In this document: positions 1-12,593 of the stretch, piece after piece
How the letters are laid out: every line of letters begins with the position of its first letter
How positions within the stretch are numbered: the first letter of the stretch is position 1
NCBI GenBank assembly: GCA_964020155.1
Contig: OZ026557.1
Location: 1,293,501-1,357,500, forward strand
Origin: Chondrilla cf. caribensis
Lineage: Eukaryota > Porifera > Demospongiae > Chondrillida > Chondrillidae
Direction of reading: 5' to 3'
Length of the DNA: 64,000 nt
Notes under the pieces: generated by a model
Seen by the model: the letters and a program-made list of their open reading frames with translations, nothing else
Told to the model about the DNA's origin: nothing
Database searches by the model: none
Made by a program: the position numbers and the translations under genes

Positions 1-51
1 TACAGAACATGAAATATAATTTTATATTATTATTTATGAATACCTTTGCAG

Positions 52-412
52 ATAATACAATACTGGGTGCTAAGCCTTCAGTGAGTGAACTGATCACTCA
101 GGTAGGAAGATGCATCTTCCACAAGTGGAAGGAGTTTGGAGATCATCTCCACATTCAGCCTAGTCTGATAGAGGCTGTACATAAGGAAGAGCTAGGTGAA
201 TGTGAGAGTGCATTTAGATCTTTGTGTTCCAAGTGGTTGAAGGACAGCAACCAACGCACAGGAGACAGACCGAGAACATGGAGGACTGTACTGGATGCAG
301 TTAGGAAGTGCAGGGAGGTCGGTGCTGCAGAAGATATAGAAAGGAGTTTGATAAAAGACCCACCTTCTCCGCCCCTTCTCCAATGCTCTATTAACTTTCC
401 CACCAAATGTAC
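52..412 (+). CDS. Orphan Death-domain exon, copy 1
   Basis: The exon is bounded by an acceptor (cctttgcag, ending at 51) and a donor (gtaagt at 413). It encodes about 120 residues with the Death-fold pattern: ITQVG, HKWKEFGDHL, an acidic helix, SLCSKWLK, then RTWRTVLDAVRKC. Death domains are protein-interaction modules in apoptosis and immune signalling. Entry phase is 1, as in the Death exons at 13882 and 25033, but the best donor leaves phase 2, unlike those exons (a weaker phase-1 donor lies at 409). About nine in ten bases match the copy at 20860-21190, including the intron sequence before it. No membrane or NB-ARC exon follows for 9 kb, so it is either the tail of a gene starting left of the window, an exon of the 9311 gene with a very long intron, or a stranded duplicate. 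Confidence 0.62.
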
Positions 413-3289
413 GTAAGTTTGCACACATAGTGCATACCTGTATTATTGTTTGCACAAGTGATATCTGTGTGAGAGTAACATATGGATGAGTGGGAAAGTT
501 ACAGTGGTCTTACATTTGAGGGAAGCGTCTTAGATTCTTCCCATAGTAAGTCTATCTACAGACATAGTACCATTGAACACACGATACTCAAACTTATTTA
601 GCCTACAATACTGGTGAACTCACAAGAGCAACACTCAACAAAATCCCCTAGGTATGGTAATGTATTATGCTAATATGGAGGTGAACAGGAGGTCCCATGG
701 TGTTTCAATTGTCTTGAGTGGCTCTACTTCATGCACAAATGTACGTATATACGTTGGTACATACATATGTACATGTATATATGTATCTTTCCCAGCTTTT
801 CTCTTGCCCTCCTCACTACAATACTTGCTCTTCCTTGCCTTCTCAACTTAATCTGCCTCCTCTTTGTACTCTTCTGGGATTGCCCTATAATATGTCTTCA
901 AATTTGTACAGTTGCAGAACACCACGGGGCTGTACTGTGTTATGTCTGTTCCAAATGGTATCATGCAAACGCATGTGGGACATGTCCATTTGGCTCACTA
1001 ACTGTTAATAGGATTCTATTAACGCCTTAGTGCAGCCCGAGATCTTTTGTCACATGACGTTCTCGTGATTTGATCGAATGATTACGCAAGAAAATCGATC
1101 GCACCCAATCTAAGATCGAAAGTACGTAACAAGAATAAGATACGTTCGGCATTCCTAACACTTTAATCCTTATCTACTTTGATTCAAATCCGTTTCTAAA
1201 GGTTTAAATCAAAGTATTGAAATTATACATGATTGCGTATTTTGATTCGAAAAGTTTTAGGGGATGGAGCGCAGCTATCGAAATGAGTTTATGATTAGAA
1301 ACTGAGCATTTTTGGTTATTTTATTCATCAAAAGTGCGCATTAGTGATAAAATGAAGATATAATACGATAATTCTGACATATATCGGTCCGTACCTCGAT
1401 TGTCTTCGGTGCTTTGTTTTGGCTCCCATTTATGTTCTCAGAACGATCAAAACTTCTTATCAAAGCCATTTTTTAGAATAGATATTAGGCGCTCAAAAGA
1501 AACATCCGATTGGGCTGAAGAAGTATCAAAACGATCGAAGATAATCTTACACAATAACACTTGATATCGGCGAGATAATGACGTAACCAAATTGTCACAT
1601 GACATTCATGTGACTTACAGCTCTCGCTCTAGATCTTCTGTATGATATTTGCCATGTTCGCCCGCCATTTCAGGAAAGCCTCCAGAAGGATCATCTATCG
1701 TTTAAAAGTAAGTTTAAATGATTCTCCAACTTTTCCATGTGGGGGAAATTGATCCAATGATCTGAAATGAAGTTATGCCAATAAATAGTCGACATTTTCT
1801 ATTCAAAATTAGTTTTTTGTGTGATTCTCCAAAACGGTTTGAGATATCAAATTCCCCCACATACAATTGTTGACAAATCTTACTAGCTACTAGAAAATGC
1901 TCTTAGATGGTCTCGGAGGCTTTTTTAAAATGGCGGGCGACGTTTTTCCGTATTTTGGTGCGTCTTCTAAACGTTTCAATATATGAAAAAGTACATCACC
2001 AAATCTTTCGAAATAAACGTCATCTTACTAAAGACATATCTAAAAATGCTTCAAGAACTTTAGATTTCCTCTCGAACGTTAATGAGATGAAATATAAGTC
2101 AAAGAAATTACCCAAAAATCGGCGATCACTGGAAGCCATACAAGTGCAATTGGACATGTCCCACATGCGAAGTGTGTTCACTTGATAAATCTGTTGAACA
2201 TTACGAAAGTCTAAGTTTTCAAGATGATTTCAATTGGTTAGCTAATATGTATGTGGATTTTGCAAAAAAAGGTCTGGTAATTTAAAAGGAAACTGCTTTA
2301 TACTAAGTAATATTAGAAACTGCTCTAATATAAAAATACTTCTTGTATGATCCTAAATCAGATGTTAACTTCCATTAACAAAATGAAGAAAAACAATTAT
2401 ATTTGAAGGACACTTGTGCGTATGCTTATTTTGATCCCTGAACAAAAGTTGCAATATTATATTTAAGATCATTATAATGTTATAGTGTATAAACCAGTAC
2501 TAATTAAATCATCTGTAAGTAATTGTTATAGCCCGAGGGCGTCATGCTGCGATATTGGGAATTCTAGTCGCTTCCAATTCGTTTCAAAGAAAGATGCCGA
2601 AGCTGCACAGAAAAGTTATGTTCCACCCAACACTGAGAGCTGAACACAGTGGGCTCTAAAGGTTTTTGCGGAGTGAAAGCAGGCATGAAAGTTCATTGGC
2701 CAAGATTGCTGCCCGGAGGACTTGCTCGAAAGAGCAGACCCTATCGAACTGGCTCTGTTCACTGTGACGTTAGACAGGCCAAAGGTGAATATTACACTCC
2801 GTTGACAATTGACAGGGCTTCTGAGGTTTATGAGGTCAATAAATCTGCACCAAACTTCATGGACAAGAAGGACACTCGTTTTGCTTTGATTATACTAATT
2901 TATAGCCAACATTTTACAGTACTTCATTCTTGTGTACTGCTTACTGATTATTGAGTTCAATGACATTCATAACTTTTTAATGAAATCGTTGTGGTTTGAC
3001 CTGTACTGATATGCCAAATCAGCACAGGTCAATCCCCATATCTGCATAGGTCAAGTGAGCAGCCCTGGGCTCTTACGTGATATGAACACTATCACGGGTG
3101 GTTGCCATAGTAACAGGTGATATGTTGATTTATAGTTCAGATTATATGGCAGAGTCAAATTCTCATGCAGATTCTGATCAAATCAATCAAATGGAAACTT
3201 GCAATCAAAGCAAACGTAATGTGTTAATGCATCACAAATACAATTAAACACAATATCAAACACTACATGTCATAGATGATAGAGATGGA
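413..3289. other. Non-coding stretch with decayed transposon-like pieces
   Basis: No supported gene. A reading frame near 900-1000 has a PHD-finger-like cysteine/histidine pattern (CYVCSKWYHANAC), and one near 2130-2290 reads CNWTCPTCEVC; such zinc fingers occur in some transposon proteins. A ~19-bp stretch (cgcatgtgggacatgtcca) near 975 recurs inverted near 2150, so the two pieces may be ends of one decayed element. A 101-codon open frame at 2649-2954 matches nothing I recognise. Confidence 0.3.
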
Positions 3290-6200
3290 TATTACATATT
3301 TATACAGGAAAACCCCGTCAGTTACAAGACTGATCTCCCCAGGGGTCCTGTTCAATACATACATAACACGCAATAAATGGTGAGATTGTAAGACATAAAT
3401 TACATAAAATAAGAGAAATAAAATGCAAAATAATGATAATTATGTCAAGGAGAATTGAAGTACCAAAGAGTCAAGTTACGTAAAACCTCAGGAAGAGCAT
3501 TCCAGTCTTGAGCTCCTCTGTAAGTAAAAGAATTTCTGAGATAATCACAATTTGGATAAGTCAATTGAAAGTTTATCAGCAGATCTCGTTTCTCTACCTC
3601 TAGCATCTTTGTTCGATATGAACCAGTGTGTCAGTTTTTCTGGGCATTGTATCAATGCACAACGGTGTACCATGTAACGTCTGTTGTTGTGTCTTCTCTG
3701 CAATAGGTTGCACATTTTTAGTTTTGCCACATTTCCTCCAGGACATTCTGGGAGGCATGTTCAAAACAAAACACAAACAGCTGTTCTGGACACATTCTAG
3801 CTTCTGTTGAAGTTGTTGTGTACATTCTTGCCACACTACAGAGCAGTAATCAAGATGTGGCAATATGAGTGATTTATATAGCTGAAGTTTAAGATTGAGA
3901 GGGAGGACATTTGTCAACTTTTTGAGGCCAGCAAGCACACCAGAACATTTCTGTCTTAGGGTGGAGATGTGCTCAGTACATTTGAGACGGTTGTCAATAG
4001 TGACACCCAAACATTTCACAGAATGACAAACCTTCAGATTATGATTACCCACATGAATATCGACATTGTGGAGCTCCTTTTCTCTTCTACGTTTTGATAA
4101 AAACATCAGTTGCATTTTATCTTCATTTATGTGCAACCCATTTCCCGCAACCCATTCAGTGATGTTATTAAGAACTGACTCTAGTCCTTGTTTTAATTCT
4201 TGAGTGGAGTCAGCCATTACAGAAACTGTAGTGTCATCAGCGTATTGTTTTATTGATCGACCCAAGGGTAACAGTCTTAGGTAAGTCATTCACATAAATA
4301 GTAAAAAGGAGGGGACCCAAAATCGACCCCTGAAGCACACGTCGTTGGATTTGTGTCCAAGATGACTGGGCAGTTCCAATACATACATGTTGTTGTCAGT
4401 CACTAAGATAGCTTTGAAACCATTGTAAAGCAATGCCAGTAATTCCGTATATTCTCAATTTCCACAAAAGAACTTGATGACCCACCGTGTCAAAGGCTTT
4501 ACTGAAATCAATCATAGCAATGCCAGTCAACTTATCATCATTCAAAGCTCTTTTCCAATCTTCCGTCATGGACATCAGTGCGTCTTGGGTGACATGTTGC
4601 AGGCCGAAACCAAACTGTGACGGACTAAGAACTGAGTTGTACTAAAGGTATGCATGTGTACAACTGATGGTGAACTAGTTTTTCAAACACTTTACCCATA
4701 ACAGGCAAAATGGAAATAAGTCTAAAGTTACTCACATCATGATTCTGACCACCTTGTGCATGGGGGCTACATTGGCGAGTTTCCACTCTTTAGGGAAAGT
4801 ACCATGACAGAGGCTGTAGTTGAACAACTGGGTAAGACTCTGTGAAATACCAGCAGCACATAATCTAAGCCAACTAGCTCGGAGTCCATCAGCACCAGCT
4901 GCCTTGTTCACATCAAGACTACATAATAAATCATAAACCTCATCAACTGAACAGCAATTTTCTTAAAGCCAAAGACACTGTCCACTGGACTTATATCGCA
5001 CGAGTTAGGGGTGCGGGCACTTTTAATTCCACTCAACGCAGAAAAGTGTGAACTGAGTACATCCACCATATCTCCATGTTCAGTATGGGCAGTGTTATTG
5101 TGCCATACCTCACTTACTTGATGTATACCCCTGCCCAGTATGCTATCGAGCTTCTTCCAGACCTCTTTTGGGTTGTTGTTTGTCTGCTTAGTTACTCTGT
5201 CAAAGTGCCAATTTGGCTATTATTAGTAATTTCAAGGATCTTGTGACAGTGTTTCTCATTAGCCTATAAGATGCCCAGTCTTCAACTTTCTTTGATTTTT
5301 TAGCTCTCCTACTCAATAGATCCCTCTTTAACATAAGTTTCCTTATGTTAGAATCAATCCAAGGAAGATTCTGCTTTCCTCCTCTCAATCTAAGTTGTCT
5401 AGTAGGGGCATGTTTCTCTAGGATACCCAGAAACAAACATTTCCAAAATTGCCACATGTCGTCCACAGAGCCAAGATTATCCATCAAGTTCCAAGGAGCA
5501 CTCAAGTAACTTCTCAACATTGCATCGGCTGAAACACCTGACTGTACGAATACAAGATTTTGACAGAGTAGGTTTCATTTTAAATTTACCATATATCATG
5601 CAGTGATCAATATTACACAAGTCCTTACAACCAGATTCAGCGAACAGATTTGAATCAGAGCACAACAATAGATCAATTAAAGTGCTTGAAGACTGAGTAA
5701 TTTTAGTTGGATCAACTATGAGTTGTTGTAAATCATATTCAGACATCAAATTACCAAGGGAGATAGTATGACTTTCGAATTTCAACATATTACAGTTAAA
5801 GTCGCCCATCAAGACAACTGGCAAATTTACTTGAGTGACCAAGTCCATCATTTCGCAGAGAGAATCCATCCAAGTATTTTGTTCATTTGGTTATCTATAA
5901 ATATTACCAATAAGAAACTTCATGTCACCAGCTTTTACCTCAACCCATACAACTGACGAACTTTCAAGGTCACTCCTTCTCACACTCTTGACACCATTCG
6001 AAACATACACTAATACTCCACCACCAGATTTCCCATCTCTGTCACTGTCCAACCATGTTTCACTAAGTCCAAACAAAACATTACAGGTGCTGACCATCCC
6101 AATAAGCAGATCCTTTATTTCGTCTAGTTTTGGATATAAACTTCTGGTGTTAAGATGTGCTAGATAAATACCACTATAACAAAACCCAGATCACTATGTG

Positions 6201-6290
6201 GTAGAGGAAGTTGGCTATAATGATCCATGCTGAGTGAATCAACCAGAGTTTCATCACTAGGTTCAGAAAAGGGCATTTGGGCATCACTAT
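3290..6290 (-). mobile_element. Non-LTR retrotransposon (CR1/L2/jockey-like), broken
   Basis: On the minus strand, pieces in element order are: an endonuclease/exonuclease/phosphatase domain (6210-5480; LNTRSL start, GLSETWLD, MGDFNCNM), a linker (5520-5200), then reverse transcriptase with a FSKAFDTV block near 4510, GSILGPLLF near 4325 and the catalytic YADD near 4250, and a C-terminal LPHLDYCSVVW block. The 3' end reads as a short UTR ending near CCTGTATAAATA, common in this LINE group. Stops and frameshifts break the frame into at least four pieces, so it is dead. The element's 5' end lies directly beside the left end of the pogo-like element at 6295. The superfamily call is by motif only. 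Confidence 0.8.
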
Positions 6291-6542
6291 AAGGTACCGT
6301 AGAGACTGGTTGTTAAGCGTATGCGCTTATGATAGTAAGCGGAAAGGAATTATGCGCCTAACAAACGGTATGCGCTTATCGAACGATTGGTGCATATTGA
6401 CGCCCAGAGCCATTAGGTCGTATCGGGCAGGACCGAGTGCAGCAAAATCGAGCCGACGGTTACCGAAATGGCCTTAGGTGGCACCAGTGAGGCTCCATCT
6501 CCTTCAGCAGCTGTTTAGCCCTAGTTTTGAATCAAAATCCTT

Positions 6543-6821
6543 TTATTTTATCCCCTGCTTGCGCAGTTTCTTGTATTCGTCGTAAAGAACCACTTCGAGC
6601 TCTGGAAACCTACATTTGCGGGAGAACTTCACTCTCTTGGACCCTTTACTGCTCTTCTTGATTTTGGCCTCGTCAGAAACCCAGCGCCCGATCGTTTTAG
6701 TGTTCAAGGCGAAATGCTTTGACGTCTGGTACAGATTACTGTCGCCATAGACACACAGGGTCATTATAACCATAGACCCTATAAAACCGGGACTGGAAAC
6801 TCCCGCTGTTATGGGCACCAA
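6543..6821 (-). pseudogene. Transposase N-terminal remnant (CENP-B/pogo-like helix-turn-helix)
   Basis: The frame holds YQTSKHFALNTKTIGRWVSD followed by a basic stretch and FPELEVVLYDEYKKLRKQGI, the helix-turn-helix plus second-helix pattern of CENP-B/pogo/Tigger N-termini. No DDE catalytic core follows; the frame stops at 6543. The upstream side is cut by the nested insertion whose left end is at 6771, so the first ~17 codons of the open frame lie in inserted DNA. Confidence 0.6.
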
Positions 6822-7569
6822 GCGTGTTGCACAGTAAACATTGGTGACATCATTGACCGCGCGAATTTTTTTGGTTGCTAGAAGTGATAACAGTGTAGTG
6901 TCGAAATGACGTCATTTCAATTGACGGGCGACCCATAAATTTTACTCTTAAATATTTCGAGAAGGGTAGCTGAGGCCATAATCGGCAATAATAACACAGG
7001 CTATAGAGCTAACAATATGTATTCTGTGAATACATAATATTGTACACAGACATGTCTCGGAGATATCCAAGCATAAACGGAAACGTCCGGCTATTGTTCA
7101 CTAGAGAATTTGTGTACACAGTCAACGGTACGATTGAAGCATTCGAACGAAGATTTCGTCCGATTAAATCCTTACGAACGTAATTTTTTGTTGCTAACGT
7201 TGTGGATTACATTATTTTTGATCAAGTAGAAAGGTATATAACGTAGTAAGTTGCCGCTTCTTTGTGAAAGTGTGTACACAAAGTTACGAAGGCTTTTTAG
7301 GCCTTTATTCTATATTCCGTTAACATCGATCGATGAATACATTCGAAAGAGCGTAAATAGGTTTAAAACTAAAAGTTTCTTCCTACTGAAATAAAAATTG
7401 GGGGAAATATGGCTTGAAGGCACAGAAAGAAAAGAAAAAGAAAATGTATAACGCCCACGCAAGTGCAACACGCTTGGTGACATATAGGCGTCATGGTTAT
7501 TATTGTAATACATGCGTAATAACGTATATAAATTCAACAGTTTCCAGTCCCGGTTTTATAGGGTCTATG
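6771..7569. mobile_element. Nested ~800-bp inverted-repeat element
   Basis: A perfect 31-bp inverted repeat (catagaccctataaaaccgg and on, 6771-6801; inverted at 7539-7569) is flanked on both sides by the direct repeat ttataac (6764-6770 and 7570-7576), a 7-bp target duplication. No transposase is visible inside, so it is a non-autonomous element that landed in the pogo-like transposon. The superfamily is not assigned. Confidence 0.7.
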
Positions 7570-9310
7570 TTATAACGGACCCCGAAAATAACAATAAAAT
7601 GGTGGACGCATATCAACCGCGAAAACATATTGCATTTATAGCAGCAGAGGAATAATAATAAATCTTTTTTTGATATGTACCAATAGTTTCAACCTTCTTT
7701 TAAAGTCTAAGTACGAAATCGATTGAATAGCATGTAACAAGAAGCTGTAAACACGTCATAAGAATATTATACTTCCGGGTAAAAATCGCGTTTTCCGCAT
7801 CAGTAGATGGCCTTGGATGAATTTCAAATTGGTATCTAATGAAAGAGTTTATCAACATATAAATATCTGCCGTGAGGGAAGTTGTTATAAGCTCAAACAC
7901 AAAAGTTATAACTAAAAATGTACTGAAATACGCATAGAATGTGCGGGGAAATAGGTGAAATGTTCGCATAACTTTGACATACCTGATTATAACATTTTCC
8001 CTCACGGTCAGAATGTAGACGACGTCGTTCTCTATCGTTATAATACACAATGATACGCGAAAAGGTCCATCTACTCATGCGGCAAACACCGTTTTTTGAG
8101 GAACGACCTCGCGGACGCCATTTAATGTGACGTTGCTATAGTTATTACGCAAGGCATTATGAAGGAATAGCCGTCTTTTCGTATATTGCGAGGTTCCTGA
8201 AGATCGTCCGCTATCCAAGTCAACTTTGAGAATTCCTAAAGGTATGTATTTTGATTTTGCGCTGGGATGAAGTGTGCGTGCGGTTTCTTGAAGTAATTCA
8301 ATCGCAAACCTTTGCGATAAGTTGCCATAATGTTTCGATTTACGATGTTTTATGCGCTTTCTTGGCCAATTTGGTCGTTCGTTTTAGCGCATGAGTTTAT
8401 TTCCATCTAATGCAAATTGTGATAACGTTTAATCGTTTTCTGATTGCATGTCAGAATTGCTACAGTTACATAAAGCATGTCTTTTATCGTAAGTTTGTCG
8501 CCTGCACGAATTCATTGCGCAATCAATTCTCAGCGACTCGTGACGTAGGTGATAAATATTCAACATTCCGATCATTAGACACCCTAAATCTCCCAACTAC
8601 GGATGTACGTTATAACTACCTTGTGCGCACTCTAAACTACGTGCTGTCGCGATAGAAGCGTATCACTTCCAGCTTGAATTCTCGAGTGTAACTTTTACAC
8701 ACAGAGGTTGGCTTAGCTACCGAAACGCTGCAGTCGAGAGTTGTCTGAACCAAAGAAGAAGCTCTGGCCATGGTGATAAATCGCAAACGAAACCTAGCGT
8801 TGAAACAGCTGAATATGCGCCTGACAAATAGACAGAGTACACAAACGTGGCGTATGCGCTTAATTTATATGGCCTTAGATGAACATGAGACTATGCGCCT
8901 CATGTGTAGGGTGCGCTTATATGATGAGATGCGCTTAACAACCAGTCTCTACGGTAGCTCATCCAAAAGACATTTAGTACAAAACCATGAACAGTTTTCC
9001 CCGTTTGTCTCTAAGTTCACCGTATACCTCATTTGCTAGACTCGCACATGCAATTAGCAAGCATCCATTCTTCACATCCATCACAAAAATACCGATTTGG
9101 TTCTTACGGACTGGCTTTCCACAAATTTGAAAAAACCTCCATGAAATATCAAAGGATTGTACTTAATCGTTTGTTGCAGTACTGCAGCATTTGAAATTGC
9201 TCTTATGTAACATTACTGTTTGTAACAAACATTTACCAAGATAAATTTGGATTTGTTACAAGAGGTTTATACTGTATTTACCAATAACTGTATTTTATCT
9301 CTCCTCACAG

Positions 9311-12300
9311 TCCTCCTAGTCATGCTGGTAGTGGTGGGTGTACTACTGCTCTTGTACATGTTTTGGTACTGCTGTTCCAGTCAGGCTCAGTTGGAATATA
9401 CGGGACTTCCCCTGACACCAAAGGTATTTGTCAACAGAGAACAGGAGCAGTTTGACATCATCAACTCTCTCACCACCAGTGGGCCTAACCACTCTCACAT
9501 AGTCACTGTAACAGGAGCTCCCGGTCACGGTAAGAGTGCACTAGCCACTGTGTGTGGGTACATACTGCACAACATGGGGATACGAGTCAGGCACGTTGAT
9601 CTGCAAGGAGTGTACACTGAGGAAGACTTCATTGATGGCATTCTAGACGCTCTCTCCTCTGGAACTAACCAGAAGCCTCCCACCCGAATAAACCTAATGC
9701 AGAGTGTGAAGAAAGTGGTTGATACAGTCATCCTGATACTGGACAATGCTGATTGCTTCACTTTGTCGGAATCACAAAGAGAAAACTTCATATCTCTGAT
9801 AAACGGTGTTGTGCATAATTCAAATGGGTTTGTCAAGGTTATCATCACAACACAGTATGGATTGTCATTCAAGGATCATGGACTACACGTGGCAATCCGG
9901 AACCTAACACTACAGCACTCTTTACAGCTATTTATTCGCCGCAACCCACTTCAGATCGAAAGCCTAACTGTTGATGAGTTTTTGGAGAAACTAATGTCTG
10001 ATCCGTTGGTATCCTTGAGTGAAGACAACACAGAGTATGGGATGAAGAGGATTTTCTCATTTGCCATGAAACACCTCAGTGAAAATGATCGCATGTGTTT
10101 TGTGCTGGCTTCACTCTTCCCTAGTTCATTCGCGGAACACACGGCTACCTCTGTACTGACACACTTTGTTAATGACACTGGATGTCTACATCGGTTGCAG
10201 TCCCGTTCTTTGATTGAATACTCCTACTGCAATGGGGTGAAACGATACCATGTCCTGAGCCTACTCAAGCAACACGGGAATGACATTCGAACGGACGACA
10301 TTGATGTGATAAAGTTTCAGGTACACCTCACACTCCACCACATGTCCCACCCTTTGCAATCACAAACACACCAACAGTGGGTCCTTCAGGAACACCTGAA
10401 CACAGAGACACACACAGTACGGTACTTGATGGAGAATTTCAATGTAACGAAAAATTCTATAGCGACAGAGGGTGAGATGAGTATAGTGGTCCACTTTGCT
10501 GTGGAATCATTCAATCTGCTCCCGTTTCATCATCCTTTACATGTGGTTGAAGCATTTTGGGCCAACATTCAGGACATGTGTCGTGAGACTATTCAACACA
10601 GTGTTAGTATGGGAGCATGTCAGACCAATTTTCCCGACTGCCTCAAGTTTCACTTAAAAGTGGCACAAGTTTCATTCCACTCTAAGTGGACTCATCTTCT
10701 CAAAGGAGTGGATTTTGAGGATCTAGGTGACCTACAGGTAGGATCACTGATAGAGGCTGGCTGTGTGGATGTGTCCACTGCAGTGAAACTGCTGGCATAC
10801 ACGGCCAAATATGTTGAGACACAGGGGAACACTACGACTTACCAGGAGCTACTGAATACCATACAAACACTACAGAATCGAACCATAACTCAGTCGGACT
10901 TTGAACAAGTGATGGAGTATGATATTGGGACCATATTGTACGAACTAGCGGAATACGACTTGGCTATTGAGTTCCTCAACGCCTGCTCCAATACGAGCAA
11001 GCGATCTCAGGCTACCAAGCTCATAGTGGAGTCGTACAAGGAGACTGGTAGATGGGCTGAAGCTGAGAATGTCACCACAAGAACTAAAGACCTCCTCTTC
11101 CAGCAAACAAAGGATCTTAATGTTCTGTTCGGAGTTATCGGGGAGAGTAACTACAGTTTGCGTGAAATGTACAACGAAAACAACATGCACCAGGTTAACA
11201 GAACCGTGCCTCTAATTGTAATGTTCTCCACTGTATTTAAGCTACATGGTGAATCAATGATGGATCTAGTGGACATGATGCTGTCCTTAAATAATTCTGT
11301 GTTTGCAGAAGAAGTGAACAAAGACATACAAACGTTTACACTAAACACAAAACAATTTGTGGACAACATAACAGAGGCAGGAGTGAACTTGATGTCTCTC
11401 GTGGAGGAGCAGTGTACAGGGGAAGGTGACAGTGATGCTACAGAAAATTGCATGACTGCTGTGAAGTTGTACGGTGATGTACAAAAGGTCAGATTTCCAC
11501 TCATGACACTCCTGGCACGGCTCTTACATACACACATAAAGTGTATGCTAGAGTTGGAATCACAAACAAGTGAAAAGGTTCAAAATTTGCTCTATGAACG
11601 ACACAACTGGTTCATACCATACAATGACATCCTTAATGCAACACGCGAGGGGCTAAAGGTTGAACAAGAGTTCATGGAGAAGGTTTTGGATGAAGTGAAA
11701 CAATCCCAAAGCCAGGCTCTGAAAGAGGACCTGTTGTTACAGTTCAACATGGGACAGTTTCTGGCACTGTTTTACACCAGGGTGGGGAAACTAAAACAGG
11801 CAAAGTTGATTGCCGACAATGCCCTTCACTTTCTTCCCAATGTTGAAGTCGAGAGAAAAACACATCGTTACCTGCAGCTGCAGTTTCTGTTGGCTAGGAT
11901 TCAGTATTCTCTTGGAAACTATTCAGTGGCATTGGAAATACTGAGAAATTGCTCCCTCACTATAGCAGTGTCAGATCTGAAACTACCTGTACTGGCTGAC
12001 CCAGCAGGGAAGGAACTGATGAAGGCATATCACGACCTCATACCATCAGAACTACAAGTGGTATTCGATGTCATGACAGTTGTGAAGAGAACTGTACTAG
12101 CAAGGGTATCGGTCGTAAAGTACAGCCGTAGTGAAGAGCTTGCATTGTTTATAATACTCTATGTGACAATCTATGTTGCTATGGTTGGAACAGTTGTGAG
12201 CATCATTGACGGACACTACTTCATATACCATCTCTACACCTCAAGGAGCCCGATGTACAAGATGTGCTATACCACACTGACCACGGATATGCCGATGGAG

Positions 12301-12450
12301 AGGCCATTTTTATCCCTCATCATATGGACCAACCTACCACCACTGTTGAAGTACGTCCTCGTTACAGTCAGTACTGCCATGATAGGGAGTGTTACATACT
12401 ACGTACATTGGCATCTGTACTACATCTTGTACTATTGTAACTTTGTCTAA
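9311..12450 (+). CDS. Membrane-anchored NB-ARC/TPR STAND ATPase (gene A), 5' end uncertain
   Basis: The exon opens after a strong acceptor (ctctcctcacag, 9299-9310) in phase 1, like the matching exons of genes B and C; the first ATG is at 9322. A hydrophobic segment (VLLVMLVVVGVLLLLYMFW) precedes the ATPase. Walker A is GAPGHGKSA (about 9514-9540), Walker B ILILDNAD and a sensor-like VIITTQYG follow. The rest (~700 residues) is helical with TPR-like repeats (YELAEYDLAIEFL; LGNYSVALEIL), then two or more C-terminal membrane segments. Compared with genes B and C it lacks ~33 residues that hold the GGIPLAV (GLPL) motif, and the MHD-like position reads YHVLSLLK. It has about 15 N-glycosylation sequons. 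No Death exon is found just upstream; 52-412 is the nearest. STAND ATPases act as ligand-gated signalling switches; the exact role is unknown. Confidence 0.82.
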
Positions 12451-12582
12451 GACTGTATAATATAGGTATAATAGATAAGCGGATAACTGATAGGCCGATA
12501 CCATATCAGTGTAACCCTACATTGTACAAAATTAATGTACATGTTATGAACGAAAGGTTGTGAATGTGGGATGAATGACAGA

Positions 12583-12593
12583 AATAAAATAAA
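12583..12593 (+). terminator. Polyadenylation signals of gene A
   Basis: Two overlapping AATAAA hexamers (12583 and 12588) lie ~135 bases after the gene A stop codon. Confidence 0.55.

Larger units (their letters stand above)
6295..8956. mobile_element. pogo-like DNA transposon with TA target duplication
   Basis: A 25-bp perfect terminal inverted repeat (taccgtagagactggttgtt and on) spans 6295-6319 and 8932-8956. If the outer TA is the target duplication, the element proper is 6297-8954 starting CCGTAGAGACTGG, as expected for the Tc1/mariner-pogo superfamily. Both ends carry several short repeats of the type tatgcgcYta inside the terminal repeats, a likely transposase-binding cluster. The only transposase remnant seen is the N-terminal DNA-binding part (6543-6821, minus). 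A second element (6771-7569) is inserted inside. Confidence 0.75.

Noticed and set aside
7700..8655. Open frames of 80-116 codons inside the pogo-like element
   Set aside because: No DDE transposase motifs or other domains; composition is like non-coding AT-rich DNA.
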